Below, piece after piece: positions 1 through 6,368 of a DNA stretch of 18,514 nucleotides. The DNA is from CBDTTM01 sp965363355 (lineage in GTDB: Bacteria > Bacillota > Negativicutes > Selenomonadales > Selenomonadaceae), in the NCBI GenBank assembly GCA_965363355.1, contig CBDTTM010000032.1, positions 1 to 18,514 on the forward strand. Direction: 5' to 3'. The notes under the pieces are model-generated. The model was not told the DNA's origin. It saw only the letters and a list, made by a program, of their open reading frames with translations, and searched no databases. The position numbers and the translations under genes were made by a program. Positions within the stretch are counted from its first letter, which is position 1. Every line of letters begins with the position of its first letter.

Positions 1-107
1 AAGAATAATAGATGAAACTATAACAATATTTATTCAATTGACTGGGCACAAGCCATAAAAATTTGTCGTTGCTGTCAATTGGCGAAGAATATAGAGGAGG
101 CAATCTA

Positions 108-1004
108 ATGATAGAAAAACTAGCGTCATGCAGGCTTTGTCCGAGAGCGTGCGGCATCAATCGCTTGGCGGGGGAGATCGGAAACTGCGGTGCCGGAGCT
201 CGGCCTAAAGTGGCCCTTGCTTGTCTGCATCCATGGGAAGAACCCTGCCTGACCGGCAAAAATGGTGCAGGAACAGTGTTCTTCTCTTATTGTAATTTGC
301 ATTGCATATTTTGTCAAAATAAGGAAATTAGTCAGCTTGGCGAAGGCAAGGAAATCACCGTGAAGCGTTTGGCAGAAATTTTTATAGAGCAGCAGATGCG
401 CGGAGCAGCCTCTTTGGACCTAGTCACTCCGACACATTTTGTGCCGCAGATTATTGAAGCATTGAAAATTGCTAAAAAAAACGGAATGCATCTCCCGGTT
501 GTCTACAATTCAAATGCTTATGAAAATGTTGAGACTATAGAAATGCTGAGGGGCTGGGTCGATGTTTTTTTACCGGATCTAAAATATGCAGAAGAGGAAA
601 GTGCTTGTCGCTATTCTGCCGCCGCGGGCTATTTCCCGGCTGCTACTGCAGCTATCGGAAAGATGGTTGAGCTAGTGGGAAGGCCGGTCTTTGAAAATGA
701 CATAATGAAACGAGGCGTTATCATTCGGCATTTGATTTTGCCGGGGAGGATCAAGGAAAGTATGCAGATTGTAAAATGGATTTGGGAAAACTTTGGGAAC
801 TCTGTTTATGTAAGTTTGATGAACCAATTTACACCGATGCATCGCGTCGCAGAATATCCAGAAATCAATCGGCGTTTAACAACCTATGAATATGATAAGG
901 TCATCAATTATGCTTGGGATCTTGGGCTGCGTTCCTGCTTTATTCAAGAAGGAAGAACGGCTTCAGAAAAATTTGTGCCGCATTTTGACGGCAAAGGCGT
1001 CTGA
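108..1004 (+). CDS. PflX-type radical SAM protein (pyruvate formate-lyase activating enzyme homologue)
   Basis: 298 residues from the ATG at 108, chosen because GAGGAGG (94-100) sits 7 nt upstream; an in-frame TTG at 63 has no such site. The radical SAM cluster motif C62-x3-C66-x2-C69 is visible (CNLHCIFCQN), which binds the [4Fe-4S] cluster that cleaves S-adenosylmethionine. It is preceded by an N-terminal cysteine-rich stretch (C8, C11, C15, C27) with the CRLCPRACG pattern typical of the PflX/COG1313 group. Members of that group resemble glycyl-radical-enzyme activases, but their own substrates are mostly unknown. No glycyl radical enzyme is seen next to it, so the partner cannot be named. 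The protein is cytosolic with no signal peptide. The last codons are shared with a hairpin that probably ends transcription of the convergent gene. Family assignment is firm; the exact function is open. Confidence 0.88.
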   Translation: MIEKLASCRLCPRACGINRLAGEIGNCGAGARPKVALACLHPWEEPCLTGKNGAGTVFFSYCNLHCIFCQNKEISQLGEGKEITVKRLAEIFIEQQMRGAASLDLVTPTHFVPQIIEALKIAKKNGMHLPVVYNSNAYENVETIEMLRGWVDVFLPDLKYAEEESACRYSAAAGYFPAATAAIGKMVELVGRPVFENDIMKRGVIIRHLILPGRIKESMQIVKWIWENFGNSVYVSLMNQFTPMHRVAEYPEINRRLTTYEYDKVINYAWDLGLRSCFIQEGRTASEKFVPHFDGKGV

Positions 1005-1018
1005 ATGCGGCACAAATT
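967..1018 (-). terminator. Intrinsic terminator of the convergent dehydrogenase gene, embedded in the end of the radical SAM gene
   Basis: Perfect 15-bp inverted repeat, 970-984 paired with 1004-1018, with an inner 4-bp stem (987-990/998-1001). Read on the minus strand the stem runs into a T-rich tail formed by the A tract at 967-971. It lies 14 nt past the stop of the minus-strand gene and spans the stop codon of the plus-strand gene. It may act weakly in the other direction as well. Confidence 0.7.
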
Positions 1019-1032
1019 CAATATATATGAAG

Positions 1033-2112
1033 TTAAACGCTATATGTCTCAAGCTGCATGACAGCTTGGCGTACGGTGTCTTCGGTTACCGGGTAGGGCC
1101 AGATGTTTTGGACGTCTGGCATCGATGCCGCTGTTTTGATGAGTGTGTCGATTTCGGCGTTTGTCGTTACGTCGAGATCTTTTAATGAAGTCGGGAGGCC
1201 GATGCTCTTGGCGAATTCGTAAACGCGGGCAAGGGCATCTTTTTGTTGATCGAGCATCAGTAATACGAGCACGCCGTAAGCGACGATTTCCCCATGCAAA
1301 TGCGTTTCTGGATGCTTTGCTAAAGCGACAAAGCCAAAATAGATAGCATGTGCCAGTCCGGTATTGTAGTCTTGTTTGGTTAAAAGCAAGGAAACAAGCC
1401 CCGTGCTGATGATGATCGCGAGTACGGTTTGTTCAAACGCATGCGACACTTTCTGCATTTTGCAATCAGCCATGGCCTGCGTGCCATATTTTAGGAGCGG
1501 ATCTGCACACAACGGGCTTATGCTGATTCCTAGAACATCGTTGTGATCGAGTTCCAAGGATCGCGTTGAAATCGTAGCTTCATAGTGTTTGGCTAAGGTG
1601 TCGCCAATTCCGGCCCAAAGATAGAGGACAGGTGCTTCGGCAATTACTTTTGTAGAAATGAAGATGTGCTCGGCGGAAATTTTAGAAAAATGGACGCCCT
1701 TGAAGCTTCCATCTACAGCGTAAGTCACGGAAATCGCTGTGGCAGCTGCGCAGGTACTGGCAATTGTCGGAATGGTAATCAATTTCTTTTTGAGTTCGTG
1801 AGCGACGATTTTACAAGTGTCGAGAGCACGTCCGCCACCGATTCCAAAGATCATATCGGCTTTTTTGATGTCGGTATTTTCTTGGAGCTTGGCAGCGTTT
1901 TCTTCGGTGCAGTCACCGCCATACCATAGTGTGGCAAGAACTTCGATTCCTGCAAGGCGCAGATTATCTGTAAGTTCATCTTGGACTTTGCTTAGCGCTG
2001 TCTTGCCGCCGATCAATACGGCGGTTTTGCCGTAAGCGCAGCAGATTTCAGGAATTTTATCATAGGCATTTGGACCAATGGTATAGTTTGGTAAAAAAAC
2101 ATGGTAACTCAA
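1033..2112 (-). CDS. Iron-containing alcohol dehydrogenase, HcxA/YbdH-like (hydroxycarboxylate dehydrogenase)
   Basis: 359 residues, the usual length of the GldA/YbdH branch. The start is a TTG at 2112 with AGGAGG at 2121-2126, 8 nt away. The nucleotide-binding signature GIGGGRALD is at 90-98. The metal triad D171, H255 and H273 matches the spacing in glycerol dehydrogenases. Stretches such as PTIASTCAAATAISV (115-129), AGIGDTLAKHYEA (167-179) and HGEIVAYG (273-280) resemble E. coli YbdH (HcxA), which reduces 2-oxo acids to 2-hydroxy acids with NAD(P)H. A role in 2-oxo/2-hydroxy acid interconversion is therefore likelier than glycerol oxidation, but the substrate is inferred. The gene is divergent from the SLC13 anion transporter, and the pair could serve the same carboxylate. 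Confidence 0.85.
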   Translation of the reverse strand: MSYHVFLPNYTIGPNAYDKIPEICCAYGKTAVLIGGKTALSKVQDELTDNLRLAGIEVLATLWYGGDCTEENAAKLQENTDIKKADMIFGIGGGRALDTCKIVAHELKKKLITIPTIASTCAAATAISVTYAVDGSFKGVHFSKISAEHIFISTKVIAEAPVLYLWAGIGDTLAKHYEATISTRSLELDHNDVLGISISPLCADPLLKYGTQAMADCKMQKVSHAFEQTVLAIIISTGLVSLLLTKQDYNTGLAHAIYFGFVALAKHPETHLHGEIVAYGVLVLLMLDQQKDALARVYEFAKSIGLPTSLKDLDVTTNAEIDTLIKTAASMPDVQNIWPYPVTEDTVRQAVMQLETYSV

Positions 2113-2143
2113 TGGACAGGCCTCCTAAATATGTAATGATAAT

Positions 2144-2172
2144 AGTGTAACATTCACTTCTTGCATTTACAA
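2144..2172 (-). promoter_or_regulatory. Possible sigma-70 promoter of the HcxA-like dehydrogenase
   Basis: On the minus strand, TTGTAA (2167-2172) and TACACT (2144-2149) are separated by 17 nt, each matching four of six consensus positions, and lie about 20 nt before the ribosome binding site. The surroundings are very AT-rich, so chance matches are likely. Confidence 0.3.
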
Positions 2173-2198
2173 GTTTACAAATAATATTTAAAATATAT

Positions 2199-2228
2199 TT
2201 GACAAATTCTGAAACGTGATAGTATAAT
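2199..2228 (+). promoter_or_regulatory. Sigma-70 promoter of the SLC13 transporter gene
   Basis: A perfect TTGACA (2199-2204) and a perfect TATAAT (2223-2228) are separated by 18 nt. Transcription should begin near 2235, leaving a leader of about 130 nt before the transporter start. Confidence 0.8.
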
Positions 2229-2234
2229 TATACA

Positions 2235-2340
2235 TTATAATACAGCGCGCCGAAAGGCGATTCGTTCAATGGCGAACAAACAGAAATTTCTAGAGATTAT
2301 AAATCTCTTGGGGCTCCGGAATCTCTCTGGAGCTTTTTGT
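2235..2340 (+). promoter_or_regulatory. Structured leader with terminator: candidate attenuator or riboswitch
   Basis: The leader holds, in order: a CGCC-GAAA-GGCG hairpin (2248-2259); a small GTTC/GAAC hairpin (2264-2277); a 7-bp hairpin AGAGATT/AATCTCT (2292-2298/2302-2308); and a terminator hairpin (2313-2320/2326-2333) followed by five T residues. The AGAGATT arm can instead pair with a second AATCTCT at 2320-2326 inside the terminator, which would break the terminator's upper stem. A 26-codon reading frame (2269-2349, MANKQKFLEIINLLG...) rich in leucine and isoleucine runs across the whole structure, so a leader-peptide mechanism is also possible, although its ribosome binding site is weak. 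I do not recognise it as a known riboswitch class. Confidence 0.55.
2311..2338 (+). terminator. Intrinsic terminator inside the transporter leader
   Basis: 8-bp stem, GCTCCGGA (2313-2320) with TCTGGAGC (2326-2333) including one G-U pair, loop ATCTC, then TTTTTGT. It lies before the transporter start, so it must be bypassed for expression. Confidence 0.75.
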
Positions 2341-2364
2341 TTTCGGTAAATCAAAGGGAAGGGG

Positions 2365-3840
2365 ATGTGTATAAATATGAAAAATATTAGACGATATGGA
2401 TTACTGTGGGGGTTGTTGGTGTTAGCTGCCGTGCTCTTGCTTCCAACACCAGCAACTTTGACGACAGCTGGGCATCGCATGCTGGGGATTTTGGTTTTTT
2501 CTGTGGTGATTTGGATGACGGAGGCGGTTTCTTATCCGGTGAGTGCAGCGATCATCATGACGTTAATGGCATTTTTGCTGGGCACAGCCCCAAGTGTAGC
2601 TGATCCATCCAAGGTTTTGGGGACGGATGGAGCTTTGCAGCTTGCCTTAGCGGGCTTTGGCAGCACCTCTTTGGCATTGGTCGGAGCGGCTCTGTTTATT
2701 GCGGCGGCGATGATGAAGACTGGGCTTGATAAACGCATTGCCTTATTTGTTCTGTCGAAAATCGGAGCGAGAACGAATCGCGTATTGGCCGGCGTCATTA
2801 TTGTAGGTTTCATTTTGAGCTTTTTTGTTCCGAGTACGACAGCACGTGTATCTTGTATGGTCCCGATTGTCCTTGGCATCATTTCGGCTTTTGGTGTTCC
2901 CAAAACCAGCCGTTTTGCTGCGGTCATGATGATTGCAGTAGCGCAGGCCGATAGCATTTGGAACGTTGGCATCAAGACTGCGGCGGCACAAAATATGATT
3001 GCAATCGGATTCATTGAAAAACAGCTGGGGCATTATATCAGCTGGCTCGACTGGTTTATTGCCGCGGCACCGTTTGCGGCGATGATGTCTGTAGCCTTGT
3101 ATTTTGTTTTACTGAAACTTATACCGCCGGAGATGGATGAGATTGCTGGTGGCCGCGAAACTGTAGCCAAATCTTTGGCGGCATTAGGGCCGATGAAGAG
3201 CAGTGAAAAAAAGTTGATGGTCATTTCAATCATCTTGCTTTGCTTTTGGTCGACTGAAAAAATTCTGCATACTTTTGATACTTCATCGACTACTTTAGCG
3301 GCAATTATGGTAATGCTTTTGCCGGGAATCGGTATCATGGATTGGAAAGAAGCGCAAAGCCGTATAGGCTGGGGTACTCTTGTATTGTTTGGCGTCGGCA
3401 TCAGTTTGGGCTCGGCGATTCTTTCGACGAAGGCAGCTGCCTGGATTGCTGGCTGCATTGTCGAGGTTTTCGGCCTTTATAGTATGACAGCCTTTGGTAT
3501 CATCGCTGTTTTGGCAGCGTTTTTGATTGTGATCCATTTGGGCTTTGCCAGTGCGACGGCATTGTCAGCGGCGATGATTCCTATCATCATATCCGTGCTT
3601 GAAGGAGCGGCGCAGCATTCATCGCTCAATGTAATTGGGATGACGATGATTTTACAGTATGTCATATGTTTTGGTTTCATTTTGCCGGTCAATGCACCGC
3701 AAAACATGGTAGCGTTCGGCACGGAGACCTTTGCGGCCAAGGATTTTATCAAGACGGGGATTCCCTTGACGATCATCGCTTATTTGTTGATTTTGCTGAT
3801 GGCATCTACGTATTGGAAATGGATTGGCATCGTTTTATAA
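2365..3840 (+). CDS. SLC13/DASS-family anion (dicarboxylate/citrate-type) transporter
   Basis: 491 residues from the ATG at 2365; a second in-frame ATG at 2377 is equally possible, because the purine-rich AAGGGAAGGGG (2354-2364) could serve either. The protein is very hydrophobic, with about a dozen membrane segments. It carries the two family half-site motifs: the PSTTAR motif (156-161) in the first half and PVNAPQN (441-447) in the second, at the places where DASS proteins bind the carboxylate and sodium. The family imports or exchanges di- and tricarboxylates or sulfate; CitT/TtdT-type exchangers are members. The exact substrate is not readable from sequence. It stands alone in its transcription unit behind a structured leader, and a terminator follows at 3933. 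Confidence 0.87.
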   Translation: MCINMKNIRRYGLLWGLLVLAAVLLLPTPATLTTAGHRMLGILVFSVVIWMTEAVSYPVSAAIIMTLMAFLLGTAPSVADPSKVLGTDGALQLALAGFGSTSLALVGAALFIAAAMMKTGLDKRIALFVLSKIGARTNRVLAGVIIVGFILSFFVPSTTARVSCMVPIVLGIISAFGVPKTSRFAAVMMIAVAQADSIWNVGIKTAAAQNMIAIGFIEKQLGHYISWLDWFIAAAPFAAMMSVALYFVLLKLIPPEMDEIAGGRETVAKSLAALGPMKSSEKKLMVISIILLCFWSTEKILHTFDTSSTTLAAIMVMLLPGIGIMDWKEAQSRIGWGTLVLFGVGISLGSAILSTKAAAWIAGCIVEVFGLYSMTAFGIIAVLAAFLIVIHLGFASATALSAAMIPIIISVLEGAAQHSSLNVIGMTMILQYVICFGFILPVNAPQNMVAFGTETFAAKDFIKTGIPLTIIAYLLILLMASTYWKWIGIVL

Positions 3841-3841
3841 T
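3813..3841 (+). promoter_or_regulatory. Promoter-like pair at the end of the transporter gene
   Basis: TTGGAA (3813-3818) and a perfect TATAAT (3836-3841) with 17-nt spacing overlap the stop codon of the transporter. If active, transcription would start near 3848 and end at the terminator at 3953. Confidence 0.4.
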
Positions 3842-3847
3842 ATAATA

Positions 3848-3953
3848 AAATATGAATGATTCCATTAAGGGCAATGACTTTTTGGGAGGGATTCTATGAA
3901 AAAGAGCGGGTAGTCCTCAGCAAGTTGCAATCGCAGGGGGGCCTGCTTTTTTT
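3848..3953 (+). ncRNA. Candidate ~105-nt small RNA or micro-peptide transcript
   Basis: Bounded by the promoter-like pair above and a good terminator. Inside is a strong GGGAGGG (3884-3890) placed 5 nt before ATG AAA AAG AGC GGG TAG (3896-3913), a five-codon frame. TCCTC at 3914-3918 can pair with GAGGG (3886-3890) and mask that site. This may simply be the 3' untranslated region of the transporter mRNA; no known RNA family is recognised. Confidence 0.25.
3933..3953 (+). terminator. Intrinsic terminator after the transporter gene
   Basis: GC-rich stem GCAGG (3933-3937) with CCTGC (3942-3946), loop GGGG, followed by seven T residues (3947-3953). Confidence 0.8.
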
Positions 3954-4084
3954 ATGGATTACTTTCAGTGGTTTTGATGGTATTAGTTAAGTTGAGATTA
4001 CAAAATAATGACTGTGACGCTTACTGTAGAGATGATTGCTCATTGGTATAGATGGCCTTGATTGTGGTTTTAGTAAATGACGAA
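3954..4084. other. Intergenic stretch with nothing recognised
   Basis: The rest of the 337-bp gap between the transporter and the chemoreceptor lies between two opposed terminators (3933-3953 plus, 4085-4118 minus). No convincing reading frame, repeat or promoter was seen in it. Confidence 0.6.
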
Positions 4085-4118
4085 GAAAAAGCGTAGCTGT
4101 AAAGATGTTGCTACGCTT
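4085..4118 (-). terminator. Intrinsic terminator of the chemoreceptor gene
   Basis: Nine-bp stem (4089-4097 with 4110-4118, core AGCGTAGC/GCTACGCT) and a 12-nt loop. On the minus strand it ends in a T run from the A tract at 4086-4090. It lies about 60 nt past the stop codon at 4178. Confidence 0.8.
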
Positions 4119-4177
4119 ATTTCTATAAATTTATTTTGGGCTTTAAAATTCCCGGGATATTCAGTTTGGGTTCTTTA

Positions 4178-6139
4178 TCAGCTTTTGAATTTATTAGTCG
4201 ATTCTTGCAAACTTTGGGCCATTTTTGCGAGGAATTGGCTGGAGGACGCGATTTCTTCCATAGACGCGGCCTGTTCTTCGGTAGCGGCTGAAACGTTTTG
4301 GATTTCTCCGGTAGTGCGCTGGGCAGAGGTGTCAATTCGCTGAATGGCTTGAACGGCTTGCTGACTGTTGGTGGCGAGACTTTCGACAACAGTAGAGGTA
4401 TCACTGATTTGCTTCACTAAAGCGGTGATCATATCGATGATTTTTTTGAAGCTTTCGCCAGCTTCGCTGACAATCGTCGTGCCTGCATTTACTTCGGTTT
4501 TTCCTAATTGCATAGCTTGGACGGCGGTTGTAGTTTCTTTTTGTATTTCGGTGATGAGGTCAGCGATTTGCTGGGCAGAATATTGGGATTGCTCAGCTAG
4601 TTTTCGAACTTCTTCCGCTACAACGGCAAAGCCTCGTCCGTGTTCGCCGGCTCTTGCGGCTTCTATAGCAGCATTTAAAGCTAATAGGTTTGTTTGACTG
4701 GCGATTCCGGCGATTGTGTCGACAATCTGGCCGATTTCTTGAGAACGGTTACCAAGACGAGCAACCAGTGAGGCGGATTCCTCGACCGTGGTTTCGATGT
4801 CAGACATTTTTTGCACAGCATTTTGTACAGCAAGGCCACCGTCGTAAGCTGTTTTTGATGCTTGTTGTGAGTTCTCGGAAATTGCTTTGGTAGTTTCTGC
4901 TGCGGAATAAATACTTTGTGACATTTGTTTGACAATAGAAGTTGCTTCACTGATTGCAGAATATTGGTTGTTCGTTTCTTGTGCTACTTCACTGATAGAA
5001 GCGGCGACATGGCTGGCGGCCGTGGCAGATTGTTCAGAACTGGCTGTGAGCTGTTCTGAGGCTGCGGCCAATTGTTGTGAATTTTCGTGGATTTGATGGA
5101 CCAATGTTTTTAGATTGGCGGCCATTTTGTTTAAAGCATTGCCGAGCGAGCCGATTTCATCATTGGATTCGATATTGACCTGCTGGTTTAGGTTTCCTTG
5201 GGCAATCTCGCTCGTGGTTTTTTCCATTTTAGTTATTGGGTCGGAAAATTTCTTTGCGAAGAAGAAGGCGCAGAAAACCACGATGATGAGAGCGATGAAT
5301 ATGAATATAGAGATGATTTGCAACAGGGTATGGGTTTGGTTTGTTATGACGCTGTAGGGAAGTTCCATGCAAATGAGCCAACCTGTGCGATCATCGTATG
5401 TATAGGCGATGAGCTTTTCTTCTCCATCACTGCCTTTAGTAGTGGCGATGCCATCTTTCTTTTCGGCAAGTCCTTGTTGGACGAAGGGAAGGCTGCTCAT
5501 ATCGCTGCGCTCTTTTACTATATTAGGGTCTGGATGGGCAAGAACCTTTCCTTCATTGTCGATTACGTAGGCTAGTTTTCCATCTGTGGACAATGCACTG
5601 ACAAAATCACTGATTTTTGTCAAAGTAATCGATCCTTGCATGATTCCGACGATGGCATTGCTGTTTATGTCATGGATAGGCGTTGCCAAATTGATAACGA
5701 ATCGGTTTGAATTTTTACTGAAGGTTACATTGGAAATGACTTCATCTTTTCCTTGTAGGGCCTGTTGATAAAAAGGCCGATCCCATATGTTGGCCACGGG
5801 GATATCATCGCCGCGAATAACTTGATTTCCTTTTGCATCATCAAGTGAAAAGGAGTTTTCAGGGTATACTTTCTGTACTTCCAAAAGTTGTCTTTTTGAT
5901 TGTGCCAAATCAAAACTTTTAATAGCGGGGTTCGCACCGATTGCTTTTAAGGCAATAAATGATTTGTCAATATAACCATTGATTTGAAGATGCACTTCGG
6001 TTGCATATTCTTGGCACTGACTAATGGCATTTTTTTCGAGCTCGGAACTTAGGTATTTTATGGAGATGGTGGAGATCGTGATAAGCGGAACGACACTTAT
6101 CAACAGCATGATGAGTAGAAGCTTTTTCTTGATGTTCAT
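4178..6139 (-). CDS. Methyl-accepting chemotaxis protein with periplasmic double-Cache domain
   Basis: 653 residues, a typical receptor length. Order: cytoplasmic tip and first membrane helix (about 5-27), extracytoplasmic dCache_1 sensor (about 35-265, with NIWDRPFYQQA at 117-127 and the second lobe ending near 262), second membrane helix (about 274-296), HAMP (about 297-349), then the long signalling coiled coil. The conserved hairpin tip LNAAIEAARAGEHGRGFAVV lies at 488-507 and contacts CheA/CheW. ATG at 6139, with AAGGAGG (6151-6157) 11 nt upstream. The sensor has R121-P-F-Y124 where amino-acid dCache sensors have R-x-W-Y, and lacks the upstream tyrosine, so an amino-acid ligand is not indicated. 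It is divergent from the PrpR-type activator and has its own sigma-54 promoter. From this context it probably senses the sugar acid that the neighbouring operon degrades. Confidence 0.95.
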   Translation of the reverse strand: MNIKKKLLLIMLLISVVPLITISTISIKYLSSELEKNAISQCQEYATEVHLQINGYIDKSFIALKAIGANPAIKSFDLAQSKRQLLEVQKVYPENSFSLDDAKGNQVIRGDDIPVANIWDRPFYQQALQGKDEVISNVTFSKNSNRFVINLATPIHDINSNAIVGIMQGSITLTKISDFVSALSTDGKLAYVIDNEGKVLAHPDPNIVKERSDMSSLPFVQQGLAEKKDGIATTKGSDGEEKLIAYTYDDRTGWLICMELPYSVITNQTHTLLQIISIFIFIALIIVVFCAFFFAKKFSDPITKMEKTTSEIAQGNLNQQVNIESNDEIGSLGNALNKMAANLKTLVHQIHENSQQLAAASEQLTASSEQSATAASHVAASISEVAQETNNQYSAISEATSIVKQMSQSIYSAAETTKAISENSQQASKTAYDGGLAVQNAVQKMSDIETTVEESASLVARLGNRSQEIGQIVDTIAGIASQTNLLALNAAIEAARAGEHGRGFAVVAEEVRKLAEQSQYSAQQIADLITEIQKETTTAVQAMQLGKTEVNAGTTIVSEAGESFKKIIDMITALVKQISDTSTVVESLATNSQQAVQAIQRIDTSAQRTTGEIQNVSAATEEQAASMEEIASSSQFLAKMAQSLQESTNKFKS

Positions 6140-6223
6140 ATGACGATATTCCTCCTTGAAGTAAGGAAATGTTCTACTAGGTGTAAAATATTTCCTGTTT
6201 TAAATATGTATTTAAAATAAAAG

Positions 6224-6239
6224 TGCAAGTTTCGTGCCA
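6224..6239 (-). promoter_or_regulatory. Sigma-54 (-24/-12) promoter of the chemoreceptor gene
   Basis: Minus strand reads TGGCACGAAACTTGCA, a full match to the TGGCACG-N4-TTGCW consensus. The GG is at 6238-6237 and the GC at 6226-6225, so transcription should start near 6213, about 75 nt before the ATG. Paired activator sites lie upstream at 6279-6319. Confidence 0.85.
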
Positions 6240-6278
6240 GGCGACAATTACTGGAAAATCAGGCCTGGAAGATCAAAA

Positions 6279-6319
6279 AAACTGTGTATTATGCAAAAAT
6301 GTTGCATCTTGCACAGTTT
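6279..6319. promoter_or_regulatory. Head-to-head pair of putative activator (UAS) sites between chemoreceptor and regulator
   Basis: Plus-strand site 6300-6319 (TGTTGCATCTTGCACAGTTT) and minus-strand site 6298-6279 (TTTTGCATAATACACAGTTT) are identical at 16 of 20 positions and face opposite ways. They give the outer repeat AAACTGTG/CACAGTTT and the inner ATGCAA/TTGCAT. They lie about 65-105 bp upstream of the chemoreceptor start point, the right place for sigma-54 enhancer sites. The plus site overlaps the presumed -35 of the activator gene. Confidence 0.7.
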
Positions 6320-6336
6320 GAGATTCATGTTAAAAT
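6309..6336 (+). promoter_or_regulatory. Likely sigma-70 promoter of the PrpR-type activator gene
   Basis: TTGCAC (6309-6314) and TAAAAT (6331-6336) are separated by 16 nt, about 30 nt before the start codon. The -35 lies inside the activator site at 6300-6319, which would allow the protein to repress its own synthesis. Confidence 0.5.
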
Positions 6337-6368
6337 GAAGAAAGACACGCTTAGAGGGAGGCCTTTTT

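Noticed and set aside
35..81. Inverted repeat CAATTGAC/GTCAATTG before the radical SAM gene
   Set aside because: Eight-bp arms 31 nt apart in AT-rich DNA, partly self-palindromic (CAATTG); no link to a promoter could be shown.
6237..6268. CCAGGC/GCCTGG repeat near the chemoreceptor promoter
   Set aside because: Only 6 bp with a 20-nt spacer; its left arm is the -24 element itself, so a separate function is not supported.
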